NCBI GenBank assembly: GCA_963921195.1
Contig: OY992540.1
Location: forward strand, 174,315,896-174,379,895
Origin: Pegoplata infirma
Taxonomy: Eukaryota > Arthropoda > Insecta > Diptera > Anthomyiidae
Direction of reading: 5' to 3'
Length of the DNA stretch: 64,000 nt
This document shows, piece by piece, positions 32,214 through 42,364 of this stretch; within the stretch, counting starts at the first letter, position 1; each line of letters begins with the position of its first letter. The notes beneath the pieces are model-generated. The model was given only the letters and a program-made list of their open reading frames with translations. It searched no databases and was not told the origin of the DNA. The translations under genes were made by a program, and so were the position numbers.

Positions 32214-34183
32214 ATGCAATATATAATGATATATGACACAATATATATTAATACGCAATTTGATCCGAATAATGGTGGATGTTTTTGCATTAAAAAAGAT
32301 CTACTTGTATAAAATATGATTTGATTTCATCCGAGTTTTGACCAGACATTGCCTTATATTGGTGGATCTAATTAGATCTAATTGCACAAAAACATATAAA
32401 ATCCTGGTGTTTTTTGGTTTGGGTTGAGATACACCACAGGTCAACGATACATTCACCAAACATATGATTTTCAAAAACAAAAAAATGTTTGGGTACGCTT
32501 CGAACCAGATAGGTGATATACATAACCCTAAGAAGGAAATGTTTAGGAACATTTCAAAAAAATTTTTATAGTTTGCCTAAAAAACTTAGAAAATTTTTTG
32601 TTAATTGGAAACATATATAGTTTTATATGGAACAGAATAAACTATATATAATGTTAAGTTAAATTATACAGAAAAACAAATTTTGTATTGACCCTCATAT
32701 AATTTTATATAATTATATACATATGACTGCATTAAAAAAATTTAGAAAATATCTCAGGGATGTATAATTATATGTAATTTATTATGTTTGTATCAAGTTA
32801 TATATTGTAATATATGTTTATTTCAAGGGTCCGGAATAACAGTTATGGTCATTTTTGAGAGTCGAAAAAATTGGCCATTTTTAAGAAATATTTTTAAAAA
32901 TTGGTTTTAATTATTTTAAGCTAAGAGGAAAAATTTTTGTTACATATAATTATTATTTTTAATTAATATTATTTTCATTGTTTCATAACTTTTATTTTTA
33001 ACTTTTATTTTTTTCGTTGTTTCATAATTATTATTTTTTAATTTTTATTTTTTTATTTTTTGGTAAATAATTATTTTCAATTTTTTTCTAATATAAATTG
33101 GAATTTTGCAACTTTTAAGAAATATTTATATATATGGTAACTGTTATTAATTATGTCTCAAAAATAACTCTAGATATCTATATCTATGTTTTTTTTTTAA
33201 TAGCTTAATAAAATTAGTGTTAAAAAAATAGAGTAAAAATATTTGTTTTTCTAAAACATTGTTTTAAAAACATATATTGTTTACTTGATTTAAAAAAATA
33301 TACATTGATTGCCGCTTCTTGGGAGTAACAAAAATAGAATTTGTGTTACTTAAACTCTAAATAGAAACTCATAAATGCTTTTAAAATACGAGGTATACAA
33401 ATTACTGTCGAACTCGGTTATAACGAACTCGGTTATAAAGAATTCTCGGTTATAATGAACTAATTCTAAAGTCCCGACGTTTTGGTAACAATTTTCACAC
33501 AAAATACCTCTTTTATAACGAACTCGGTTATAACGAATCCTCGGTTAAAACGAACTACTTGCGTGTTATTTTAGACGACCAAAGGTGCAATCTTTCGGAA
33601 GATAACTTAGCAAGGATAATGTTCGTGAAGCTCAACCATGACTGCGTGGTATAAAATTATAAAATTGTTGTTTCAATTTAAATCTGTTCTAGACTTTGAT
33701 TGTTTTAAACAATAAAAAACAAAAAGTTTTTAAGTGAAAAACGGTCGAGCAAAGACTTTTCATTTATTCCAATGGGGGGAAAAAATTTAGCAAAAAAAAT
33801 TAATAAAACAAAAAATTGAATTGAGCCGAGTTCTGAGAAAAAAAAAATTGTGGGAGAAGGTGGGTTGGTTGTGAAAACAATATATGAACAACCTAACATT
33901 CACATTTGATAAATTTTTTTGAAATGATTTTTAAAAATATTTATTGAGTTATAACTATTATCATCTTTTCGAAATCATAATAATTAAAAAAAAAATAAAA
34001 AATATTAATCAAAGAGTAATAGTTATGGAGTAATAATTATTTTTTTTGTTGTTAAAAATAGTTATTTTTCTACAAAAAAATATAAATTTTAAAATAATTA
34101 TTACGGCTAAGAAATAAAATAAAAATCGGCTTATATATATTATTTTTTATTTTTATCGAATAGACGTTATAACGATAACATGC
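32214..34183. other. Loop of the hAT fold-back, AT-rich non-coding
   Basis: This part between the arms has no recognisable gene. Two short facing blocks, GGAATAACAGTTATGGTCAT near 32832 and GGTAACTGTTATTAATTATG near 33136, may be remains of another small inverted repeat. Confidence 0.4.
33405..33580 (+). repeat. TCGGTTATAACGAAC repeats (pogo/Tigger-like end fragment?)
   Basis: CGAACTCGGTTATAACGAAC and variants recur at least five times in 170 bp. Such repeats resemble the terminal regions of pogo/Tigger-type elements. No opposite end was found, so the assignment is tentative. Confidence 0.35.
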
Positions 34184-34535
34184 TTGGTTTATTTTTACTC
34201 GGGTTAACAAAAAAAATAAAAATTTTAAATTGGAGATTTGAAAATAGTGTTAAAAAATTCAGACCACTTTAGCATTTATTTAAAACAAGTTCTTCCGCCA
34301 CTGGTAACAATCTTGACGCGATGCGGGAGCTTACGTGTACATTAGTTGAGTTTCAGTCTGGGTCGTTAAAAGAAATTCTCTTTTAACGTCAAAGGCAGAA
34401 AATCGCGAATGGCATAACCAAAGGTTACCAACCCCCCCCCCCCCTATGATGAGTGCACCTATTGAATTAATATCTGCAAGTGGTACGCGGACTTAGTCCG
34501 TAAATCCACCCATAAAACCCTCTCACGAGGATTCT

Positions 34536-35852
34536 GTGGCCGGGGCGCAATATTTGGATGTCCCACACTCGTCAGCCCCAACTACTGTCCAGGTGGCTAC
34601 CTCAGGCCTGGACGGCGGACATGCTACTGGGGTAGAAAAACCAAAACCGTCATCGATCACCAGGCAGGCGAACATGGATGTGACTTCAGATTGTGACACC
34701 AATGACCAACTGTCGGGCTTGGATGACCTTGCTTTATATGATACCGACGAGGAGGATATCTTGCTGCTATCCCCCAGACCGGTTCAGGAAGCAAGTGTTA
34801 TCTCTAAGCCCGAAAAAGGGGTCAAGGGTGATGCAGGTGAAGCCATCGCCACGGAAGCCCGCCTGGTGAAAGATGACACAAAACGTTTGGCAGGCTACAG
34901 GCGCTCTCTCAGGTACTTGAGGAAGCTGGCTCTACGCGATCCAGCTACCCTAAGTACAAGGGATAAGCGTCTAAGGCGGAAGCATGAATTCCATGTCAAA
35001 ATGTATGAGAGAATGAATACACCAGACATGGAAGATCGGTGCCAAGCCATGGCGATCTCAGATCAATCTGGGCGCCATGACAACTCCGATGTGCGAAAAC
35101 CGGATTCCGTAGTTCCTAGCGGATCCGGACTGATCACGTCCGCCAAATCAAACGCACTGGACACACGCCCCTCCACATCACGTGGAGCGGCTGTGGGCGG
35201 TACCAAGATTTGCGGGGGTCTAACCGCCAAAGCCAGAAATGGAGACGGTAAACCGAAGGGGCAAGCCGTACACACCTCGAATAAAGGTGGTACTGCAGGC
35301 TGCAAGGTTGACGCCTCCAAATCTGGTGGAAAGCGGCAAAGATCCGGTGAAACGCAGGTGTCTGAGGAAAAGAGGTTGAAACCATCAACTAGCTTGACAT
35401 CAGCACCTGAGCTACAAGTAGCCATTATCGACCGAAGCCATCCAGAAGGCAGGATGGCTACGGACAGGTGGCTGCTTATAGAGGAACGGATCCTTAGGTC
35501 ACTAGTTGACGCGCTCAAGGACAGTGATGATGATTCATTCACTGAATTTGACCACGCCAAATGGAATAAGGGCATCAAGATCGTGGGCTGCAGCAATGAT
35601 AAAGCGCTAAACTTTCTCAAAACCTGCATCCACGGTCTTGATGACCTTTGGCCTGGGATGGAGGTAGAGGTCGTCCCTGTTGACCAGGTTCCTTACCAGG
35701 CTACAGTGAAGGTGTGGATTCCTCCTCCAGTTATAGAGGATGAATCCATACTTACGCTGCTTAAACGCCAAAATAAGGGGCTTGGTTCTGATGATTGGAG
35801 AATCATCAGGGGACGTGGGGGGACAAGGGAGACGGTAAGGATCTCTGGCTAA
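34536..35852 (+). CDS. LINE ORF1 protein (DUF4780-like, RNA-binding/chaperone role expected)
   Basis: The open frame encodes about 438 codons. The N-terminal two thirds is low-complexity, Ser/Thr/Lys/Gly-rich and probably disordered. The last 140 residues or so (from LQVAIIDRSHPEGRM to VKVWIPPP and the C-terminus) resemble the DUF4780 domain of dipteran LINE ORF1 proteins. No CCHC knuckle is seen. ORF1 proteins of this class bind element RNA. Position 34536 is GTG, so it is not a normal start; the first in-frame ATG is 34674. Upstream in the same frame an ATG at 34446 is followed by a TAG at 34494, so the ancestral start was probably 34446 and the reading frame is now cut by one stop. ORF2 starts 103 bases after its end. 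Confidence 0.75.
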   Translation: MAGAQYLDVPHSSAPTTVQVATSGLDGGHATGVEKPKPSSITRQANMDVTSDCDTNDQLSGLDDLALYDTDEEDILLLSPRPVQEASVISKPEKGVKGDAGEAIATEARLVKDDTKRLAGYRRSLRYLRKLALRDPATLSTRDKRLRRKHEFHVKMYERMNTPDMEDRCQAMAISDQSGRHDNSDVRKPDSVVPSGSGLITSAKSNALDTRPSTSRGAAVGGTKICGGLTAKARNGDGKPKGQAVHTSNKGGTAGCKVDASKSGGKRQRSGETQVSEEKRLKPSTSLTSAPELQVAIIDRSHPEGRMATDRWLLIEERILRSLVDALKDSDDDSFTEFDHAKWNKGIKIVGCSNDKALNFLKTCIHGLDDLWPGMEVEVVPVDQVPYQATVKVWIPPPVIEDESILTLLKRQNKGLGSDDWRIIRGRGGTRETVRISG

Positions 35853-35955
35853 AAATCAGCTCGGAGTCCTTGCGCCTTCTGCGCCTCTCCAAAGGCGAAG
35901 TAAAATTCGGGTTGAATCATCTGAAGATGATTCTTCCCAAAGAAGAAGCGCAAAA

Positions 35956-36462
35956 ATGAATCCCGGCTGCATCAAGGTGGTACAGATTAATCTGCATCAC
36001 TGCGAAGCAGCTACGGATGAATTGCTGCGCTTCATGGAGAGGGACGGAATTGACGTGGCTTTGATCCAAGAACCCTGGTTGCGTGCAAACAGGGTTCGGG
36101 GACTGAAGTCGCAAAAATTCATGCTCATCTCTCCACCTGGTGAAGGTAGGTTGCGAAGCTGCATTTTGTATAGGAAAAGTATTAATTTATTTCATCTGTC
36201 TCATTACAGTCATGGCGATCTAACGGTGGCTGCGCTCGAACGCAAGGGGTTGCCAACATTAATCCTTGCGTCCATGTACCTGTCATATGAGGAGGAAGAC
36301 CCCCCAGGACAACATCTACGAACCCTAATCGAAGTTGGCATGATCAAGGGCCTGGATATTGTGGTAGGTGGGGATGCCAATGCTCACCATACATTATGGG
36401 GAGCACTGATATCAACAGGCGAGGTGAGTCCATCTTTGATTACCTTTTATCCACTAATTTAG
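35956..36462 (+). pseudogene. LINE ORF2, 5' part: AP-type endonuclease
   Basis: Starts at ATG 35956 (MNPGCIKVVQINLHH). The order VQINLHH (residues 9-15), LIQEP (about 36-40) and VVGGDANAHHTLWG (about 136-149) is the apurinic-like endonuclease that nicks the target site. QEP holds the metal-binding Glu and GDANAHH the catalytic Asp/Asn. After LWG the frame is wrong. The protein continues correctly in the frame beginning GSTDINRRGES at 36399. One base is missing in the G run at about 36398-36401. The tail of this frame to 36462 is therefore nonsense. Confidence 0.85.
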
Positions 36463-39400
36463 TTATATGCAATAAAGGCAATAGGCCGACTTTCTATAAC
36501 AGAATTAGGGAACAGGTTATCGATATAACCTTGGACTCAGTTAGAATTTCAGACTGGAGAGTATCGAATGAATGCTCTTTCTCGGACCATTACTGGATAC
36601 TCTTTGGCATTGACCTCTCAATCGAGAATAGGATCCCGTATAGGAACCCCAAGAGAACAAACTGGGCTAAATTCCGTAATCTTGTTAGAGCACTACCGGC
36701 CCCTGAAATGGATAAACCGGTCAGCATATTAGATGTGGAAAACTCGGTTAGTTTAGTGACGAACACCCTTAGGGAAGCGTATCTTAAATCATGTCCAGAG
36801 CGCTTGCCTCCGAAAAAGATCCATCAACCATGGTGGACACCGGAACTCAAGCTTCTAAGGACGGAAAGTAGGAGACTCTTCAACAAGGCAAATAAAGATG
36901 ACACGACGGAAGACTGGGAGAACTATCGTCTCAGTTTTAATGCTTTCAAAAGGAAAACCAGGAAGGCGAAAAGAGAATCCTGGTCCATTTTCTGTGGGGA
37001 ATTGGAGGGAACTACGGAAGCGGCGAGACTCCGTAAGGTTCTCTCCAAAGCTCCCAGTGTACCGGAATTTCTTTATAAGCCAGACGGATCCTTTGCAGAA
37101 AGCAGTCAGGAAACCATTGAACTTCTGATGGACACCCATTTTCCGGGTTGCAGTGACGAGGTGAAAAGAAATATTCCTTCGGGTACACTTTCACCGACTA
37201 CAATTCCGGTAAATGAATTCATCAAGACAGTGGTGGACGAACGCAAGATAACGTGGGCGGTCCACTCCTTCAAGCCCTACAAATCGGCAGGGCCTGATGG
37301 TATTTTTCCGGCACTCTTGCAGGAGTCCCTCGGGATAATCATGCCATGGCTACTACGTATTTTTATGGGTAGCTTGGCATCGGGGTATATACCCTCCGAA
37401 TGGAGGGAGGTAAGGGTGGTCTTTATCCCCAAAGCGGGAAAGATAAACCACAGTACCGCAAAGGACTACAGACCTATCAGTCTGTCATCGCTTTTATTGA
37501 AAACACTGGAAAGACTGGTAGATGTCTATGTGAAAAGTACCCTCACATCAGAAAATTTCAGCGTGGCCCAACACGCCTATCTTAAAGGTAGGTCTGTTGA
37601 AACGGCTTTAAGCGACGTTGTCGGGCTGATTGAGGACACTCTTCACAGAAAAGAGTATGTTTTGGCATCATTTTTGGACGTGGAAGGTGCGTTCAACAAT
37701 GTCAAAATATCATCTATTCTTAATGCCCTACAGAATACGGGTACGGACACACAGATTACCTCATGGACGGGCAACATGCTGAAAAGCAGGGCAATTAACT
37801 CGAAGATAGGTGATGGTGAGGCGAGGAAAATAGTTACAAGGGGCACTCCACAAGGAGGAGTCATCTCTCCTCTTCTGTGGAATCTTGTAATAAATGAAAT
37901 CCTCGAGTCACTTAACGAAATGGGTATCAAGGCGGTTGCTTACGCTGATGACGTTGTGATCCTAATAAGAGGTAAGTTTTTACCAACGATTAGTGAACTC
38001 ATGGAATCAGCGCTTAAGATACTCTCAAAGTGGGCAAGGGACAACGGTCTGGGAGTCAATCCCGCCAAAACCGAACTCGTCTTGTTCACGAAGAGGACTA
38101 AGATAGACAGGTTTGTCCTTCCCAAATTAGATGGAATCACCCTGGAGTTATCCAATGAGGCGAAATACCTGGGTGTGATCCTGGACTCAAAGCTTTCTTG
38201 GAAAAGAAACACCGAGGAAAGGATGAAAAAGTCGTTATGCGCTTTTTACACCTGCAGAAGAACTTTCGGGAGAAGGTGGGGTTTAAAACCGTATATCATA
38301 CACTGGATGTATGGTGCGATAATTAGACCAATACTTACCTATGGTGCCCTTGTGTGGTGGAAAGCAGTGGATAATAAATCATATCTCTGCAATCTACAGA
38401 ACGTACAACGACTGGCGTGTGTGGGTATCACTGGTACTATTAGATCAGCACCCCAGGCCGGTTTGGAAGTGATACTAAACATTCAGCCCGTGGATATTTA
38501 CGTCAAGAGCACAGCAGCAAAATCGGCTCTCAGGTTAAGAGAGTCGCAAATGCTTGAGCAACGCTCTTGGGGACACTCGACTATATTAAGTACGGTGGGC
38601 GGGACGGAACTGGAACAGAGAACCGACTATATCTCACCACAGACGAACTTTGACAGAACCTTCGAAGTCCAAATACCGACTAGAGAAGACTGGGCGGAAA
38701 ACTCTGTTATTACAGAGAATGCGATCTCAATCTTTACGGACGGATCGAAAATGGAGATGGGTACGGGTTCGGGAGTCTACTCTGAATGCCTCGAAATCGG
38801 GGTCTCATTGAGGCTTCCGGATAAGTGTAGTGTTTTCCAGGCTGAGGTGCTTGCAATTGACAAAGCCGCGCAGTTAATTATGGCAAGGGATCTTCGTCCT
38901 TGCGTCATTAACATTTTCGTGGATAGTCTCACAGCTCTGAAGGCCTTAGAGTCAAATACTGTAAAATCGGGAATAGTTTTGAATTGTATACAATCGCTTC
39001 GTCGAATCGGTCAGCACACAGTCAAGCTAATCTGGGTCCCAGGCCACAGTGGGGTCGCTGGGAACGAATTGGCTGATGAGTGTGCGAGGAAGGGCTCTGA
39101 ATCGGTGGGGGAACGTGTAGAACCTGACATCTCGGTTCCTATAGTAGAATTGATGAACGAAATTGATAGGATATCTGAAAATAGTATGAAGGATAGGTGG
39201 ACATCACTGACTACGTGCAGGATATCTAGAACCCTGTGGCCACTGCCGAATCCTAAGAGGACAAAAAGTCTTCTTACTTTTGGCAAACGGACGGTTAGCC
39301 TATTAGTTGGAGTACTTACAGGACACTGTATGATTGGCCAAATGGCCGTGCGTATGGGAATTTCTGATAGGGACTATTGTAGGAGCTGTGGGGAAGTGGA

Positions 39401-39566
39401 GGAAGAGGAGTCAGTGAAGCACTTGCTATGCGAATGTCCGGGTCTGAGGAGGAGCCGCCTTAAGCATTTAGGGCAAAGATTTTTCGATGACCTAGACTGC
39501 CTAAGCGGTGTCTCATTGACGTCTCTAGCGGAATACCTCAGGGAAACGGGGTGGTTTAAAAGGTAG
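36396..39566 (+). CDS. LINE ORF2, main part: reverse transcriptase and RNase H
   Basis: This is an open frame of 1056 codons that continues the endonuclease after the one-base deletion, so the ATG at 36396 is incidental. It holds the last endonuclease block SDHYWILFG (about 65). The reverse transcriptase has FIPKAGK (about 342), YRPISLSS (about 357), FLDVEGAFNN (about 426), GTPQGGVISPLL (about 481), AYADDVVIL with the catalytic DD (about 514) and YLGVILDSKLSW (about 590). RNase H I has FTDGS (about 779), QAEVLAID (about 815), FVDSLTAL (about 840) and WVPGHSGVAGNELADE (about 879), with D-E-D-D residues all present. The C-terminus has a CX2CX10HX4C knuckle (about 993). Function: target-primed reverse transcription of the element RNA. 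Confidence 0.9.
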   Translation: MGSTDINRRGESIFDYLLSTNLVICNKGNRPTFYNRIREQVIDITLDSVRISDWRVSNECSFSDHYWILFGIDLSIENRIPYRNPKRTNWAKFRNLVRALPAPEMDKPVSILDVENSVSLVTNTLREAYLKSCPERLPPKKIHQPWWTPELKLLRTESRRLFNKANKDDTTEDWENYRLSFNAFKRKTRKAKRESWSIFCGELEGTTEAARLRKVLSKAPSVPEFLYKPDGSFAESSQETIELLMDTHFPGCSDEVKRNIPSGTLSPTTIPVNEFIKTVVDERKITWAVHSFKPYKSAGPDGIFPALLQESLGIIMPWLLRIFMGSLASGYIPSEWREVRVVFIPKAGKINHSTAKDYRPISLSSLLLKTLERLVDVYVKSTLTSENFSVAQHAYLKGRSVETALSDVVGLIEDTLHRKEYVLASFLDVEGAFNNVKISSILNALQNTGTDTQITSWTGNMLKSRAINSKIGDGEARKIVTRGTPQGGVISPLLWNLVINEILESLNEMGIKAVAYADDVVILIRGKFLPTISELMESALKILSKWARDNGLGVNPAKTELVLFTKRTKIDRFVLPKLDGITLELSNEAKYLGVILDSKLSWKRNTEERMKKSLCAFYTCRRTFGRRWGLKPYIIHWMYGAIIRPILTYGALVWWKAVDNKSYLCNLQNVQRLACVGITGTIRSAPQAGLEVILNIQPVDIYVKSTAAKSALRLRESQMLEQRSWGHSTILSTVGGTELEQRTDYISPQTNFDRTFEVQIPTREDWAENSVITENAISIFTDGSKMEMGTGSGVYSECLEIGVSLRLPDKCSVFQAEVLAIDKAAQLIMARDLRPCVINIFVDSLTALKALESNTVKSGIVLNCIQSLRRIGQHTVKLIWVPGHSGVAGNELADECARKGSESVGERVEPDISVPIVELMNEIDRISENSMKDRWTSLTTCRISRTLWPLPNPKRTKSLLTFGKRTVSLLVGVLTGHCMIGQMAVRMGISDRDYCRSCGEVEEEESVKHLLCECPGLRRSRLKHLGQRFFDDLDCLSGVSLTSLAEYLRETGWFKR

Positions 39567-39678
39567 AATTTTATATTAGGGAGAGAGAGGGGAAATATGA
39601 TAAGGGGAATCACAATGGGCCTTATGGCCTCCGAGTTAATTCGCCAAATGGCGAGCGCCCATCCAACCTAACCTAAAC
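39567..39678 (+). other. LINE 3' UTR and terminus
   Basis: The sequence after the ORF2 stop is short and ends with GGGAATCACAATGGGCC.., the CGCCAAATGGCG inverted repeat and CCAACCTAACCTAAAC. The same arrangement ends the copy at 25978 and, reversed, the scraps at 45702 and 15044. It is probably the region recognised by the reverse transcriptase when priming starts. Confidence 0.65.
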
Positions 39679-40157
39679 TAAAACAAGTTAGAAAAACGCA
39701 ATATAGAAAATATGTATCTTCTTAGTACATTGGGACTTGAAGAATAAAAAAATGTTTTTACAGTAGATAATTTCAATAAATTTCAAAAATAGGGCTCGAA
39801 TTACTTGATTAAGTGGACTGACTCACGTTAGTTGCCTGGGGAAGTTGTAATAACTTGGCTGATTTTCAACCGATTTTAATTTTTAATACCTTATTAGATA
39901 GGCAATTAGCTCTAAATCACAATTCAGTAATCATTTGAATTCAAACCTAACTCAAAATATCGAAAAAATTTAGAAAATGGATAAAAAGTCATATTTTCCC
40001 CTTGTAATTCGATTTTCAAACTTCAGGCCCGATGCGGCAGGTCTTGCCCATATCCGATTTTCCTAAAATTTTGTAAGACATGTTTTTACCCCTAAATGCA
40101 CATTTTTAGGGGGGGACCGGTCAATATCTAACAACTTCGTTTTTTTGGTGCACCCTA

Positions 40158-42359
40158 GTGGCCATCGTTAGGCAGGTATTACGAAACGAAATTCGAAAGT
40201 TTAGATTTGACGGGACGCCCTAGTGCTTAGTATTAAAATTAAAAAAAAATTGTTTTTAAGTTTTTATATGTTTTTTATCTTTTTTCGATAATACCGGTAC
40301 GTACCGGTACTGACGTTTCAGTATCGGTATTACCGTAATCGATTCCACTCAAATACCGTAACCGATATCGATACCGAAATAAAATAAAAAACGATACCAA
40401 TACCGATATCAATAGCGTTATTCGTTTCGATTGACAACCTTGAGAATTATTGAAAAAAGTCAAATTTAACTGTTCAAAATATCAAATAAAAATTAAAAAT
40501 AACAGTTTTAAATTATTTATATCTATATCTGTTTAAAATAACAGAAATAAAAAACTTTTATTTTTTATAACTGTTATCAAAAACTTTGAGTTATTAAAAT
40601 AAAAATAGCTGTTATTTATTATTAAACTTATTTAAAAAAAATTTATTAAACAAAAGTTATTAAACTTTAATAACTTTTGAACGGGTAATTACAAAATTAA
40701 AATTGTTATACCATTTTTCTCAGATATAAGTATTTCATTGTATATTAACAAAAAAAATATTTATTTTTTTTTTTTTAAATATTTTTTTGGACCACTCTAA
40801 TTATGCATGCATTCCAAAAACTAAAAAAAAAGCTTATGGGCCTAAGTTTTCCCGTAGAATCGAATACTGAAGTCAGATTTGACATATATTTAACCTTTTT
40901 TGTTGTGTGGGAAAAGGGACCCAAAATCCGCGATTTGAGTCGCCTATAGGCACGGGAAGGAGTTGGAGTTAAAAAAAAAAAATACGCCATTATTTTTATT
41001 GATACCAAAACCTTCTAAAAAGTGTTAAATCCAGAAAACAAAATCAAAAAAAAAAAAATTGAAAACGAACTCTAATACTTATAGGTAATGAAAAATTAAT
41101 TAAAAAAAAAAAAAAAATATTTAATTTGTATTCAAAATAATGTACAGTGAGTCAAAAATGAAAATCTAGTTTTGATATTTTTTTATTTTATTATAATGAC
41201 TTATGTAAGTCATTATTAATAAGTCCTTATTTTACATTTTAAAATAATGCTAAAGGTAATTTTCTGTCATTACTAAGTAATTCGAATGGTAATGATGTTT
41301 CTGCTGGGATTATTGTTTATTTTTTTGGCTTTGACCAACATTTTGGGGAAAATAACTAAAGTTCAATTGAATATTGTTCCCATTGACCTTTATTACACAG
41401 TTTTGAAATTTTACTAGTCCAGGACGTTTTTAACCCATGTTGACCGACGGCCAATAATAAAACAAAAAATTATTGAAAGTAATTAATGCAAAGTTTTATT
41501 TAGTCATAAAAGCTTAGTATTGAATTATTTTTACACAGGTAAATCAAAATCAAAAAATTAAGCAATAAAACTTGGAGATTTTTAAATTTATGGGAATAAC
41601 ATTTTTAAAACCATGAAATTGTGTTTTTGGGCATTATCTTAAAAAAGGGCATTTTTTGACCTTACGTAGTAAAGGGTTATGTTCGAAAAATCTATAAATA
41701 TTTAATTAAATACATACTAAGGGTCAATTGTTAAACAAAACCAGTTTCATAATGATTTATTTAATTTTTTTTACAATTTTTTTTTTAAGTCTATTTTGCT
41801 CCAGAGCCCGACTTCAAGAGCCCGGTGCGACCTTAAGAACCTTTTCGAAAATGTTGAAAAAATGTTGGTATAACTTTTTTATGAATCTTAATAAACTGAG
41901 GGGCGTCCCGTGCAGAAATCCAACGTAGTATTTTTGGTATTTCAGTACTGACCCGGTAACTCAAAAGATAATACCAGTACTTCAAATATAACAAAATCTG
42001 TATTTTCACAGTATATTATCCAAAAACTATTACAAAAATTTTGTGTCCATGACAAAATTTTTTCGGAATTTAGATAACTTTTCAAAAAATAATTTAATTT
42101 TTTTACATTTTTACTCCACAACGCAAAAAAAGTTTGTGAACTTAAAAATTAAAAAAAAATCGAAAAGTATTTTTAATGATTTTTTTAACTCCTTAAAACT
42201 TCTTTAACTCCTTAACTCGCTTTAAAAAAGTATTCTCCAAAAAGGTTATTTTTAATAAAATTCTTAACTCCAAAACGACAAAAACAAATTACGTCTGGAA
42301 TTTTAAATTTTTTTTGGATTCCTATTTAAAGACATTTTAGTTATATGTTCCTTCATCAC
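40158..42359. other. Non-coding; CGATACCG motif field at 40290-40440
   Basis: Apart from the CGGTATCGGTATTACCG-type field next to the fold-back, this is AT-rich sequence with homopolymers. Short open frames near 40775-41008 and 41728-41928 have no recognisable domain. Confidence 0.4.
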
Positions 42360-42364
42360 CAGTG

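Larger units (their letters stand above)
34292..39678 (+). mobile_element. Nearly full-length LOA-like non-LTR retrotransposon
   Basis: This element has a 5' UTR, ORF1, ORF2 (endonuclease, reverse transcriptase, RNase H, zinc-like tail) and a short 3' UTR ending CATCCAACCTAACCTAAAC, without poly(A). It is bounded by an 11-bp direct repeat TAAAACAAGTT (34281-34291 and 39679-39689). The matching position in the opposite arm of the host fold-back is uninterrupted (AACTTGTTTAAAATAAATG near 31150), which proves the insertion. RNase H in ORF2 and a DUF4780-like ORF1 favour the LOA group over R1 or Jockey. Only one stop and one frameshift were found, so it inserted recently compared with its surroundings. 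A decayed relative is at 24623-25978. Confidence 0.85.
30692..40157. mobile_element. hAT-like fold-back element carrying two nested insertions
   Basis: The ends are TAGGGTGCACC (30692) and GGTGCACCCTA (40157). They are flanked by a perfect 8-bp duplication GTGGCCAT (30684-30691 and 40158-40165) that fits nTnnnnAn. The left arm 30692-31235 pairs with 34184-34291 plus 39690-40157, for example GATATTGACCGG/CCGGTCAATATC and TGCCGCATCGG/CCGATGCGGCA. The LOA-like LINE sits in the right arm, and a MITE (31236-32199) at the inner edge of the left arm. The loop (32214-34183) has no coding potential. The original element was roughly 3.1 kb. Confidence 0.85.

Noticed and set aside
35063..35629. 188-codon minus-strand frame opposite LINE ORF1
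   Set aside because: Shadow of ORF1; no motif and no independent support.
29648..40440. One older element bounded by GTTGGCAATCG and CGATTGACAAC around the hAT fold-back
   Set aside because: The motif fields on both sides are similar but no target duplication was found; separate copies are equally likely.
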